Under the pieces are notes generated by a model that worked only from the letters and a program-made list of their open reading frames with translations, made no database searches and was not told the DNA's origin. A DNA stretch of 64,000 nucleotides. Origin: CALMZY01 sp052033915. Lineage in GTDB: Bacteria > Verrucomicrobiota > Kiritimatiellia > CAIQIC01 > JAGNIJ01. Shown here one piece after another: positions 18,505 to 28,485 of this stretch. Numbering within the stretch: position 1 is the stretch's first letter; every line of letters starts with the position of its first letter. The stretch lies in assembly GCA_052033915.1 (NCBI GenBank), contig JBPOJF010000006.1, positions 342,114-406,113 on the forward strand. The letters run 5' to 3'. The position numbers and the translations under genes are program-made.

Positions 18505-21500
18505 CGACGCTGCCTTACCCTGAGCCGGACGTAGCCGCGCCCGACCTCATCATCCAGCGGAACGGAAAGGGTGACGCGTACGCTCTCGGTCAGGCCGTTC
18601 CCGTCATCCGTGACCGTCGTGCTCTTGATATGCGAGTCCGCCACGACCCAGCCGCCTTTCACATCGGGAGACGACTGCACGCGAATCTCGACATCGCCCA
18701 CGCCCTTCCGCCGCTGGAATAACACCACGATTTCGCCGGACGAGTTGGGGCTGATCTGCCACGGTCCAAGCACCGTCACGCGCGGATCCCCGTCCACGAC
18801 ATTCGGATTCCAGCCCATGGCGTACTCCATCAGGTTGGGCACACCGTCGCCATCCGGGTCCGCGTTAAAGCCGCTGTACGTCTCGTTCGTAAGCTGGGCC
18901 GCCGTGAAATGCTTGCGGCCCCAGCTCTGCAACGTCGCATCGGCCCGCAGGAATGCGGAGCCTTCCAGCCTCATTGCCGGATCGCCCAGCAGATTGTAAA
19001 TCTTCCTCATGTAAACGCGGCCCGGGAAGTCGTATTCCTTCAGGGAGTTCTTGATCGCATCCCCCAAGATCCCCTCGCCGTCACGGAAGACGCGGCGATA
19101 GAACACATCCGCCAGCGCCTCCGCTCCCCGGTTGTACGATTCGCCTGTCGGTGCCCACACGGCCACGGCACCGCCTGTTGAAAGCAACAGCACTTCGCTC
19201 AGGCAGTCGAACCCGGGCAGGGCAAACTGGCCGATCGCGCAACTCAGGGACACGACGACCGGCCGCTTCGCGCCGTTCGTGAGCCGGCCCACGTCGGAAA
19301 CCTGGAACAGCTTCTCCGCAGCCATCACGTCCAGCCCGCCGTGGCCGAAGTAATTCACGAAAACCGAGCCCGCATTGATCGCGTTGAGAAGCAGGGCCTG
19401 CGCCTCGGGTGTCTTATGCTGCGACAGATCGACCCTCTGAACCGTGTAGTCCGGAGGCGTCAAAGATTCGACGATGTCGCTGGACCCGGAGAAGTCGCCG
19501 CCGTCATCGGGGTTGTCCGCCGCAAGCAGCACGTCCTGCTTCCACCGCCCGCCCTCCCCCATCTCGTAATCGACGATCTTGGCGATCAAGGCATCCAGTT
19601 CGTCCGCAGTCAGGGCCGGGAGACGACCGATGGCGATATCGGGCGCAAAATCGCCGTCCAAATCGGTGTACCAGCCGTCCGAGGCATGCAGCCCGCCCGG
19701 CGTCGGCACAAGCACTGTGGGGACCATGTTATCGCCCGCTCCACGCCGGTTCTTGTAGTCGTAGGTACCCTCGCCCGCGAGCAGAATATATCTCGGCGGA
19801 ACGGACCAACAACCCGCATGGCTCACAAACCGCTTGATGGAAGGCGGCTCCGCCAGGCCGTCTCCGAATTCATCGTAAATGTCGTCGAGGAGGACAACCT
19901 GGGCGCTCATTCCCTTCCCGCGACGGTAGTCGGCAAGCGTCTCCGCCGACGCCGCCAGTTCCGGGACGGTAATCACGACGTAATCCGCCGCATTGGTTTC
20001 GGCCCGCAGATCGGACGGCATATCCACGACCATCGATGACGGCGACTTGCCCGACCCCAAGGCGAACAACCGGTACGGCGTCATCGCGTTCGACGTGTTG
20101 AAGCTCGCGCGATAGAACCCGCCGTCGCTGTCCACCGCCACCCCCTCCAGCAACAACGGATTGCGAGGATCGCTGACATCCATCACGCGGATGTCGGGCG
20201 TGCTGAACCCCGACACCGTCATCACCGCGTTCCCATCGCCCCGCACGAGCAACTGGTCATCCACGGCCTCACACCGGCGCCGATAGCTCAGGTCAAACGA
20301 ATCCACGTAAACCGCACTGTACGGAACGCCGGAATTCAGAACGGCCGTGACCGTCACGGAGTTGCTGCCGTCGGCCAGCAGGGACTGGCTGAACGTGTTC
20401 GTGACCGCCAGGCTCCTCAGACCGTCCCATTGCGCCTCGCCGATGAGCGAGCCGTTCAGCGATATCCGCACATGGTGCTCGTTCGGGACGCCGGAGAAAG
20501 ATCCGCCGAAAAGATGCGTGACCAACATGGCCTGCCCGGCGCCTGAAGCCACGGCGGGCAGTTGCACCCCGTATTCGTTCGATGCGAGCAGGACGTTACT
20601 GTAGACGATGAGGTAATTCCAATACCAATAATCGGATTCGGGATCCGTTGCCGCCGCGGGCACCTGGAAAAACTCCTGTTCCACATGAACCACATCGGCA
20701 AACGTGCCCGGCTCCACCGGCACGGGCTTCTCGCCGCTCAGAATCGAAGCCATGTTCCCGCCGTCCCAGGTGAGCCAGTACACGTTCGTCACCGTGTAGA
20801 GGCTGTCGATCGCTTCGCCGTGGAAGTAGAATCCGTCGTCGCCGGGAATATAACTGCACTGGCCTCCACGGTTCGAAACACGCAAAGCCCTGTTCGTAAT
20901 CCGGGCCCACACGTCGCCCTCATCCACACCCAGGAGCCCTGCGACGGCAGCCGAACGCACATGGTAAACGCCGCCGTGGGTCACGAGCACCTTCAACGAC
21001 GCCCACTCCTCCGGCGCGGGGGAATCCGGACACGCGCCCAGCCTCCTGGCCGGCACGGAAGACCGCGCCGTCCGTTTCGCGGCCTCAGCCCGTTTCGCGG
21101 CCTCAACCTTGCGTCCCATGCGTTTCTGCGAGAACTCCGAAACGCGCGGCGTGCGAATATACGAGCCGGCGCCGATGGTTCCGGAACCCTTCATCCGCGG
21201 CGGAGCGCCGGAGTCCCTGGGATAGGTGACCTCGAAGATCCCGCAGACGCCGATCTTCCCGTTGCATTGGATTTCGTTCAACTGGTACACATACGTTTTG
21301 CCGGGACGCGCCGACGCATCCACCAGGCTGTACGTTCCGCCCTGCGGCTGGTCGATCATCGCCGGCAGAAATCCGTCGTTGACCCGTGTACACCCGGAAC
21401 GGCCTTTTTCCTCTCGGAAGACATCGAACCCCAGAGTGCCCAGTTCGACGGATGTCTCCCACGTGAGCACGGCCCGGCCGTTGACCCACTTGCCCTCAAA

Positions 21501-24500
21501 CGAGGAGAGAAGGACATACGTGGACCGCGGCGTCCGATAGCCAAAATCGACGTTCGTGAGGACCTGTCCTGCCGCTATCGTCACAACCGCCACGTTGTCG
21601 GTCCCCCCGTCCAAATCGTACGTTGGATACAGGTCCGCCGGCAGAAGGGTATTCGTATCCACGCGGATGATGTAGGCGCCGGGGGGGAACCCACCGATCC
21701 AGTAAAACTCGCTGAACCCGTTGGTCGCCCACGCGTTCGTCCCGATCGTCACATACGGCTCGCTCGCCTCTCGAATCGCGTTGCTGTTGATGTCCACATA
21801 AACCACGGCGCCCGTGATGAGCATCTCATAAGCCTCCCGGGTCTCGTTGCTGTTGATGTCCTCCCAGACCGTGTCGCCGAGGGCGCCCAGAATCCAGCGG
21901 TAGTCTTCCACCTCGCCGTTGTCGGCCATGCCGGCGAAGGACAATTCCGGAACGAACGGCTTGCTCGGGAACAGGCGGAATCGCGCGTACAGCACCGTGG
22001 TCGTCGCGGCATTGATTGTGTTGGACGGGATCGGAAAGGAGATCTCGTACGTTCCGGCCGTGACCGCCTGGTTGGCCACCATCTCCCCGGTCGTCATGAA
22101 GGACCCGTCATGGTTGAAGTCGATGTAGCCGGTAAGCCAGCCGCCGCCCTTACCCACAACCACGGTCACGCGGCCGCTTGAGCCGTTTTGCCACACGAAG
22201 GCCGGGAGGGTCACGCCGTCCTCGTCGCCGCCGTCGCCCATGGCGTCATCGCTGGGCTGGCCGTTGAACTCCGTGTCCACGGAGGCGCCAAGGTAGAGGT
22301 TCGTCGATCGCAGGACCTGGTTCTGCGGGCCGGAAGGCCTGTTCTGCACGACGGTGCTGTACGAGTCGGGGAGATCGCCGAAGTCATACGCCTGGTTCCA
22401 TGTGAACGCGAAGTCGATGTTGGTCGTGACCGGAAGGATGTCCATCACCTGGTACGCCGAGCGCGTGTTGCCCCACCCGTCCACCCTGTTGGTGATCCAA
22501 AGCACCGGGGGCGAGCAGAGGGATCCATTGGTGGTGGTCATCCTCAGGTTGTCAAACGGCGGCGCCATCGACACGATGTAGCGGTCATTCCCGTCCCCGC
22601 TCGGCATGCCTGTGAAGCGGTAGTCGCCGTTCGTATCGGTGGCCGTACTCATGAGGTCGATGTACTCACCGGATTCCACCACCCCGTCGCCGTCGTCGTT
22701 CCACAGCTTGAGGTAGACCCGGACGCCCGCAAACGGCACCTCGTTGGAGGACACACCCGAACCGGTCACGCCCATGTTGCCGTCAAACGGAATCCCATCC
22801 AGGCCGATCGTGCCGCTGAGGATGTTGTTGCCCTCATACCGATAGCCGAAATCGATGTTCGTGTTGCAGGCGGAGCAGGCCGCGCCGCCGACGGACACCA
22901 CCACGCCGTTATGGATCACGATGTCCGCGATCCGGCTGTCGGGCACGCCGTCGTAGTCCCAGTTGGCGTACAGGCCCGCCGGGAAGTCCGGGTCGTTGGT
23001 GTTGACCACAACGCGCGCCGTGGCGTCCATGAGGCCGTAGAAGCCGTAGATGCCGTCGTAGTCGGTTTCCGTGCTGGCAACGAGTGTCCCGTTCGTGTAC
23101 AGGAAGACATCAATGTGCGGGATACCCCGCTCACCTGCGTCCTGGATCCCGTTGTTGTTCTGGTCGATCCAGACCAGGTCGCCGATCGCGCCGGGCGGGA
23201 TGTAGCCGAAGTCGGCGCCCTTGAATATCTCGTTAAACTTGAGCGGGTACATGTACGCGCCGTCGCAGTTGGTCACCGCCGGATCGCTGCACGGAATGCC
23301 GTCGTTGTCCGGATCGGCCGAAAGGATCGCGTTCGTCAGCGGGGCGGATGTCTCGTCCACCACGACGATGTAATTCGTCGGCCACAGCCCCGTGAACAGG
23401 TACACCCCATCGACATCCGTCGTGTCGGAATTGACGTACACATCCGTGCCCGGATCGTACACGCGATTGCCGTTCACGTCGTAGTACAGATCGACCTTCA
23501 CGCCCGGGATGCCGTCCTCGCCCCAGTCCTGCGAGCCGTTCTCATAGACATCCCAGTAGACCGTGTCGCCGAGGACGCCCGGCAGGACGAAGCCGAAGTC
23601 GGCCGTCAGGTCTATGCTGTTGTTGGTGATCGTGATATCGTAGCTCGTCACCGTGGTCGGCTGGGCCATGTGGCCCAGGTAGTCGGTCGGCAGGTTCTCA
23701 TCGTTGCTGTTCACGACGACCCGGTAATTCATGTCCGGCAGGTTCGTGAAGATGTACCACCCCGTCGAATCCGTGCTGTTCGAATAGAGCAGGACGTAGT
23801 TCCCGTCCCGGTTCGCATCCACGTAGAGCCGCACGCTGACGTCGGAAATCCCCGGCTCGACCGCGTCTTGTACGCCGTCTCCGTTCAAGTCGTGCCAGAC
23901 GAAGTCGCCGATCGCCCCGTACCCGTACGGCTGATAGCCGAAGTCGCGCCGATAATCGTTGCTCGTGGTGATGCTGAAGACGTTCCGGCCGTCGTACACG
24001 CCGTCCGGATCCGCCGTGCAGAAGACGTAGCGCGGGAAGTCCGGATCGCCGATGTCAACGTAGACATAGATGTTCGTCCGCGGCATGTTCGGGAACAGGT
24101 AGAACCCTGTAGATGACGTGCTCTGCACTCCGATCAAGGCGTCCACGCCCACGTTGATCACACCGTTGCTGTTGGCGTCCTCGTAGGCGTACACGGAGAT
24201 GTTCGGGATGCCTTCCTCGTTCTCCTCGCGAGTTCCGTTCCCGTTCCAGTCCCAGAACACCTCGTCGCCGAACTCGTACAAGCCCCGATAGTAGCTGAAG
24301 TCGGCGTGTCCAACCCCGCCAGCCGGGACGGACACACTCGCCCTGTGGGCCGTGCCGGTCCCGTCCGTGTCGTACGACTGGTGCCAGACAGCATTTGTCA
24401 GCGCGCCCTCGTTGGTGGAAACGATGACGGTGTAGGTGCTGGCCTGCAGGTTGTTGAAGATGAAGTAGCCGTTCGCATCCGTCCGGTTCGTCGCGAGGGC

Positions 24501-27500
24501 GGTCGTCAGATTCGTGCTGTAGTACAGGCGGACCACCACACCCGTGATCCACTTCTCGCCGGGGTCGGGCGGCAACGGTGTAGCACTGCGATTGAAGTCG
24601 TGCCAGACCGTTCCGTCCAAGGACTGGCCCAGGCGATAACCGAAGTCGGCCGTCAGATGGTTCTGAGCCGTGAAGACCGTGGAGGTCGGGACCATGTTGG
24701 ACACGATGGTCCGGCTGTTCGGCACTCCATCCTCGTCGTAGGTGTTCGTGAACGAGCCGGGGATCGTGTTCGTCATGACCACGACGGTATAGCGGCCGGT
24801 CGCCGGCAGGCCTGTGAACAGGTACCAGCCGTTGCGGTCGGTCAGGTTCGTGATCGGAATGTTCGCCCCCGCGCCGATGTCCACGTTGGTCGGCGGGTAT
24901 AGCACGACCTGAACGTTGGCAATGCCGACGTTGCTCGACACCCCGTCATCCTGGATGCCGTTCCCGTTGTTGTCGCGCCAGACGTAGTCGCCGATCGTCC
25001 CGGCCGGACGGATCACCACCGACATCTGGTCGGTCGCGTTGTTGGCCAGCACGCCGTTGACAAACGTCGCGTTGGTGACCCATCCGTAATTTGTGACCGT
25101 CGCCATCTGGTTTCCGGGAGGCTCCAGCGTGGTGAACGTGACGGTGACCGTGCTGGCCCCGCCCGGATAGATCGGGCCGATGTTCTCCCACCACAGCGTG
25201 CCGAACGCGCCGCCGTAGTTGGTCACCAGCTGCGGGTTCGGATTCGCGCAGTAGTAGCGAAAAACGTTGGTCGGGTAATTGTCCGTCAAAGGCACGGGGT
25301 TGATCGTGGTCGAGTCGGTCGCATTGCTGTAGTTGCCGTCGCCCCAGATGAGGAAGCCGAAGCAGTCGATGTGCAATTCAACCGTGGGATTGCCGGACTT
25401 CTGAGTCGTACACTTGATTGTGAGGTTCGTGGAACTGAAGTCCCGCCACGTCCAATTGGAAACCGATGTGATATCGAACATCAGGTCCCCCGGAACAATC
25501 GTGCCGGCCGCGATTTGGCGGGACCAGAGCAGGGTCCCGTTCTTCCAAAGAGCGGTGGTGAACTGGTCCGCGCCGAACGTCCCGACGACCTGCAGGACGG
25601 GCAGCACGATGTAAACGCTCGTGATGCTCCCGGCCTGTGGAGCGAGCCGGAAATCCGTGAGAGCCAGCGACTCGCCCGCGTTGTCGAACGGCCCGATACA
25701 GCCCACTCCGTCGGGATACGGCGGGACCCATGCGTTGGTGACAAACTTCCACGCCTTGTTGCCCGTCCCGGACCCGGATGCATTTTCCGAGGTCAAATCC
25801 TGCGCGTGGGCCCAAGCGTAGTATATGCGCGGAGTCCCCGCGGTCCCGCCCGAGCCCATGATACTGTTGCTCACGATCAAGTTGAACGTCACCAGGCGGC
25901 CCTCGTACACGTTGCTGGACCCGATGAGCCGCTTGTCGAGAACCAACGCCGGCGCGAAGCCGAAATCGGCGTTGGTGTAGATGACAGCCAGTGAGTTCGT
26001 TCGGGCATAGTCCAAGTCGGCCCAGCGATACATCGGCGTGGTTTCCGTGTAGCCGTAGGGCAGATCGGGGTCGCGCCAATCCGCAACCGCAATGTACATG
26101 CCGTCCAGCAGGTTCGTGAACATGTAGTAGCCGTCAGCGCGCGTAACCGTCGACCCGACAAAGGGATCGGCCGGATCCCACGTGTGATTCGTATTTGCGT
26201 CGGAGTAGAGGCGAACCGTGATGTTCGAGATGCCGGGTTCGCCGGACTCCTGAACCTGACTGCCCAGGAAGCCGCCGCCTGAACCGTCGTCGGCCCAGAC
26301 CGTGTCGCCCAGCGAGTTGTCCCCAAGCAACTCCGTGCGGACCTTGTCACAGCCGAAGGGGTTCTGACTGCCGTAACTGATACAGGCCCAGTTGCAGATG
26401 AAGGGATCGCTGCTGTTGTAGTCGGCGTCCACCTGCACGTCGAAGCCCACTTGACCCCCTGCGTTGCTCTCCAGCCCGCCGGACAGCCACCACTGGATGT
26501 CCGTGATATGGGTCGGATTGACCGGTTCGCTTTCCGTCCAATGGACGCCGTTGTTGGTCGAGAAGCGGACAAGATAGTACGGCACGTTGGTCGGCAGGAC
26601 GCTGTAGTTGGTGGCGCTCCCCGCGATGTAGTGGGTGCCGGACGGTATCCGGTCGTGAATGACGATCGGGCTGCCGATTTCCAAGCTGCCCACCGTGTGG
26701 TTGCCCCAGTTGGTGAAAGAGACGGTGTAGCTGATGTTGGATCCGGGGATCACGGTGGGCGTGCTCGCGCCTTTCGCAATTTCTACCGTCGAGGTTCCGC
26801 TCCAGAGGCTCATCCCCACCCCGTAGTCCGAGTTGAATTTCTCGCTGTTGATGCCCGCCGCGACTTCCTGGTAGGGCGTCAGTTGGCTGTAGCAGTCCGA
26901 TGTCAAAGGCATGAACTCATACTGGACCAGCCCGATCACGCCCCGGTTCTCCGGTAGATTCTCGAAGTACAACTGGTCCTCCACGATGTACACCTGCTCG
27001 CCGTCGGGAATGAGTTTGACCACGATCATGGCACGGGTCTTGACCAGCCGGAAACAGGAGGCATTGAAGCGGGACGCATCGCCGACGGGCTGCATCCACA
27101 CGTTGGAATCCGGAACCATGTCGCCATCGTTATCGAACCCCCGCCCGACGACCCCAAGGTCATACCAGTACCCCTCGGTGTAGATCCTTGTGCCTGTCGT
27201 ACCGTCAACCGGTGTATTCGTCCATGCAGGCTGGTATTGTTGGAGAAGGTCCAGATACTCCTGCGGCACTTTGTTGGCGGTATTCGGGAAAATCCTACTC
27301 GCTGAAGCGCTGATCTCGTTGCGCATCGTGAACTGACCCTGCACGCCGGCCGTAACGATGCTGCCGCCGCTCTCTGCCGTGCCCCAGATATCGTAGAAAA
27401 GATGGAGGTCGTCGGTCGGATCAGCGTTGCCCGGCTTGAACACGGAATTGCCTGCGCTATCCTGGAGAGGATAACTTACCAACCAGTATATCGTGCGGCA

Positions 27501-27917
27501 CTCGCCGGGATACAACGGGCCCAGAAAGCGCGTGGCATCCGAGTTCGCCGGCGCCTCCGGGCAGGGGGAAAAGGCGGAGGGCGTCCCCCCCTCAAACGTC
27601 AGGGAAAACGGGAAGAGTCCGGGACCCGGCTTGTTGGTCCACATCACAGGGAAGATCCCGGGCGTATTGGATGCGTAATTGCCCGTGTATGCCGTGACGT
27701 TGTACAGCGTGTCCGTCCCGATGTTGCAGAACTTCACTCCAATATACGCAGCCGAGGGGGAATAACCGGACGAATTCTCGATGTTCGAATCCACCACCAT
27801 GTTGTAGGCCACAACAGGTTCGATCAGCAGATCGCCGGATGGATTCTGCGCATGAGCCAACGAAACGAAGCCAAGGAGCAGAAGCCAGAGTACAGCGGGG
27901 GCGCTTTTTTTTTGCAT
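18501..27917 (-). CDS. Giant secreted SdrD_B/GEVED/C25 peptidase protein
   Basis: A 3138-residue protein with a signal peptide (LLLLGFVSLAHA, cut near residue 23). Residues about 30-530 hold DUF11-like beta modules. About nine SdrD_B-type modules start with (L/I)GDxVWxD and end in DFGY (starts near 535, 970, 1100, 1215, 1335, 1450, 1575, 1700 and 2010); the one near 1850-2005 region is a GEVED-like module (GEVEDYRW). The C-terminal third is a C25 gingipain-type peptidase with His2859 in NYFGHGG and Cys2893 in SLSCAIG, 34 residues apart as in gingipains. Near the end is a calcium-type DPDGDGVPNLMEYA repeat. No PEP-CTERM, LPXTG or type IX secretion C-terminal domain is visible. A weak GGAAAGAAG ribosome binding site precedes ATG. 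It probably acts at the cell surface. Confidence 0.9.
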   Translation of the reverse strand: MQKKSAPAVLWLLLLGFVSLAHAQNPSGDLLIEPVVAYNMVVDSNIENSSGYSPSAAYIGVKFCNIGTDTLYNVTAYTGNYASNTPGIFPVMWTNKPGPGLFPFSLTFEGGTPSAFSPCPEAPANSDATRFLGPLYPGECRTIYWLVSYPLQDSAGNSVFKPGNADPTDDLHLFYDIWGTAESGGSIVTAGVQGQFTMRNEISASASRIFPNTANKVPQEYLDLLQQYQPAWTNTPVDGTTGTRIYTEGYWYDLGVVGRGFDNDGDMVPDSNVWMQPVGDASRFNASCFRLVKTRAMIVVKLIPDGEQVYIVEDQLYFENLPENRGVIGLVQYEFMPLTSDCYSQLTPYQEVAAGINSEKFNSDYGVGMSLWSGTSTVEIAKGASTPTVIPGSNISYTVSFTNWGNHTVGSLEIGSPIVIHDRIPSGTHYIAGSATNYSVLPTNVPYYLVRFSTNNGVHWTESEPVNPTHITDIQWWLSGGLESNAGGQVGFDVQVDADYNSSDPFICNWACISYGSQNPFGCDKVRTELLGDNSLGDTVWADDGSGGGFLGSQVQESGEPGISNITVRLYSDANTNHTWDPADPFVGSTVTRADGYYMFTNLLDGMYIAVADWRDPDLPYGYTETTPMYRWADLDYARTNSLAVIYTNADFGFAPALVLDKRLIGSSNVYEGRLVTFNLIVSNSIMGSGGTAGTPRIYYAWAHAQDLTSENASGSGTGNKAWKFVTNAWVPPYPDGVGCIGPFDNAGESLALTDFRLAPQAGSITSVYIVLPVLQVVGTFGADQFTTALWKNGTLLWSRQIAAGTIVPGDLMFDITSVSNWTWRDFSSTNLTIKCTTQKSGNPTVELHIDCFGFLIWGDGNYSNATDSTTINPVPLTDNYPTNVFRYYCANPNPQLVTNYGGAFGTLWWENIGPIYPGGASTVTVTFTTLEPPGNQMATVTNYGWVTNATFVNGVLANNATDQMSVVIRPAGTIGDYVWRDNNGNGIQDDGVSSNVGIANVQVVLYPPTNVDIGAGANIPITNLTDRNGWYLFTGLPATGRYTVVVMTNTIPGSFTNTYDEDGVPNSRTIVSNMVPTSTVFTAQNHLTADFGYRLGQSLDGTVWHDFNRSATPLPPDPGEKWITGVVVRLYYSTNLTTALATNRTDANGYFIFNNLQASTYTVIVSTNEGALTNAVWHQSYDTDGTGTAHRASVSVPAGGVGHADFSYYRGLYEFGDEVFWDWNGNGTREENEEGIPNISVYAYEDANSNGVINVGVDALIGVQSTSSTGFYLFPNMPRTNIYVYVDIGDPDFPRYVFCTADPDGVYDGRNVFSITTSNDYRRDFGYQPYGYGAIGDFVWHDLNGDGVQDAVEPGISDVSVRLYVDANRDGNYVLLYSNSTDSTGWYIFTNLPDMNYRVVVNSNDENLPTDYLGHMAQPTTVTSYDITITNNSIDLTADFGFVLPGVLGDTVYWDVYENGSQDWGEDGIPGVKVDLYYDVNGNRVYDPGTDVYVNSDTTDVDGVYLFTGLWPTNYIVVVDETSAPLTNAILSADPDNDGIPCSDPAVTNCDGAYMYPLKFNEIFKGADFGYIPPGAIGDLVWIDQNNNGIQDAGERGIPHIDVFLYTNGTLVASTETDYDGIYGFYGLMDATARVVVNTNDPDFPAGLYANWDYDGVPDSRIADIVIHNGVVVSVGGAACSACNTNIDFGYRYEGNNILSGTIGLDGIPFDGNMGVTGSGVSSNEVPFAGVRVYLKLWNDDGDGVVESGEYIDLMSTATDTNGDYRFTGMPSGDGNDRYIVSMAPPFDNLRMTTTNGSLCSPPVLWITNRVDGWGNTRSAYQVMDILPVTTNIDFAFTWNQAYDFGDLPDSYSTVVQNRPSGPQNQVLRSTNLYLGASVDTEFNGQPSDDAMGDGGDEDGVTLPAFVWQNGSSGRVTVVVGKGGGWLTGYIDFNHDGSFMTTGEMVANQAVTAGTYEISFPIPSNTINAATTTVLYARFRLFPSKPFVPELSFAGMADNGEVEDYRWILGALGDTVWEDINSNETREAYEMLITGAVVYVDINSNAIREASEPYVTIGTNAWATNGFSEFYWIGGFPPGAYIIRVDTNTLLPADLYPTYDLDGGTDNVAVVTIAAGQVLTNVDFGYRTPRSTYVLLSSFEGKWVNGRAVLTWETSVELGTLGFDVFREEKGRSGCTRVNDGFLPAMIDQPQGGTYSLVDASARPGKTYVYQLNEIQCNGKIGVCGIFEVTYPRDSGAPPRMKGSGTIGAGSYIRTPRVSEFSQKRMGRKVEAAKRAEAAKRTARSSVPARRLGACPDSPAPEEWASLKVLVTHGGVYHVRSAAVAGLLGVDEGDVWARITNRALRVSNRGGQCSYIPGDDGFYFHGEAIDSLYTVTNVYWLTWDGGNMASILSGEKPVPVEPGTFADVVHVEQEFFQVPAAATDPESDYWYWNYLIVYSNVLLASNEYGVQLPAVASGAGQAMLVTHLFGGSFSGVPNEHHVRISLNGSLIGEAQWDGLRSLAVTNTFSQSLLADGSNSVTVTAVLNSGVPYSAVYVDSFDLSYRRRCEAVDDQLLVRGDGNAVMTVSGFSTPDIRVMDVSDPRNPLLLEGVAVDSDGGFYRASFNTSNAMTPYRLFALGSGKSPSSMVVDMPSDLRAETNAADYVVITVPELAASAETLADYRRGKGMSAQVVLLDDIYDEFGDGLAEPPSIKRFVSHAGCWSVPPRYILLAGEGTYDYKNRRGAGDNMVPTVLVPTPGGLHASDGWYTDLDGDFAPDIAIGRLPALTADELDALIAKIVDYEMGEGGRWKQDVLLAADNPDDGGDFSGSSDIVESLTPPDYTVQRVDLSQHKTPEAQALLLNAINAGSVFVNYFGHGGLDVMAAEKLFQVSDVGRLTNGAKRPVVVSLSCAIGQFALPGFDCLSEVLLLSTGGAVAVWAPTGESYNRGAEALADVFYRRVFRDGEGILGDAIKNSLKEYDFPGRVYMRKIYNLLGDPAMRLEGSAFLRADATLQSWGRKHFTAAQLTNETYSGFNADPDGDGVPNLMEYAMGWNPNVVDGDPRVTVLGPWQISPNSSGEIVVLFQRRKGVGDVEIRVQSSPDVKGGWVVADSHIKSTTVTDDGNGLTESVRVTLSVPLDDEVGRGYVRLRVRQRR
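21540..26320 (-). repeat. Tandem SdrD_B module array within the giant gene
   Basis: Within the giant gene, roughly 300-400 bp units each encode GDxVWxD...NGNGIQD...GIxxVxVxLY...DxxGxYxFTxL...YxVVV...DFGY. Protein wording is conserved but the DNA of the copies has diverged, so they are old domain duplications rather than recent tandem DNA repeats. Confidence 0.8.
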
Positions 27918-28012
27918 CGAAGCTTCTTTCCGTATGAAATGCTACAGCGTCTCACCCAAATAGGTTGTACGGGTGTCAAATGATACCCCAAAGCGACCCG
28001 TTCATCCAGCGG

Positions 28013-28081
28013 TCATATGAAAAAAGAACGACCTCCCTTTTGGGGGACAGAAAGACAGCCCATCTCAAACAGCAAAAGGGG
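28013..28081 (-). terminator. Possible intrinsic terminator after the response regulator
   Basis: On the minus strand CCCTTTTG (28080-28073) can pair with CAAAAGGG (28042-28035), and an interrupted T-rich run (TTCTTTTTT) follows at about 28027-28019. The 30-base loop is long, so efficiency is doubtful. If real it partly separates the two-component genes from the giant gene that begins 171 bp downstream of the regulator. Confidence 0.35.
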
Positions 28082-28088
28082 GACGACC

Positions 28089-28475
28089 TCATTTCAATCT
28101 GCGCAGTTTCAGAATTTTGCGGATCCGACTTCGAAGCTCGTCGATCCGGACCGGCTTGGCGACATAGCCCTCGCAGTACAAGCCCGAGGCCTCGATCCTG
28201 GACTCGTCGTCATGCCTGGCGCTGAGGATGAGGGCCGGAATGGCCATCGTTTTGGGGTTCTTTTTCAATGCGTCGAGGACTTGGAAGCCATCCATGACCG
28301 GCATCATGATGTCGAGAATGATCAGGTGCGGCTTGAATCGTTCCGCGAGATACAAACCGTCTTCACCGGACGAAGCGACCTTCACGATGTAATTCCCGCG
28401 AGCCTCCAGGTTGGCTTTCAGGAAGAAGCATAGGTCTTTCTCGTCGTCGATGACCAGTATCCGGTTCTTTCTCAT
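28089..28475 (-). CDS. Single-domain response regulator
   Basis: A 128-residue CheY-like receiver with the acidic pocket Asp10-Asp11, phospho-acceptor Asp55 in ILDIMMP, the LSA switch serine and the conserved lysine in VAKPVRID. There is no output domain, so it signals through protein contacts. It starts ten bases after the stop of the histidine kinase gene and is its likely partner. The receiver inside that kinase is degenerate, which fits the active receiver being this separate protein. Confidence 0.9.
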   Translation of the reverse strand: MRKNRILVIDDEKDLCFFLKANLEARGNYIVKVASSGEDGLYLAERFKPHLIILDIMMPVMDGFQVLDALKKNPKTMAIPALILSARHDDESRIEASGLYCEGYVAKPVRIDELRSRIRKILKLRRLK

Positions 28476-28485
28476 CAGGTCATTC

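Noticed and set aside
18501..18700. PEP-CTERM, LPXTG or type IX sorting domain at the C-terminus of the giant protein
   Set aside because: The last residues (GRGYVRLRVRQRR) lack a membrane helix, a PEP motif or a threonine-glycine sortase motif, and no typical type IX sandwich end is visible.
21540..26320. Regularly spaced repeats as a CRISPR array
   Set aside because: Units are protein modules of 300-400 bp with diverged DNA, not short identical repeats with spacers.
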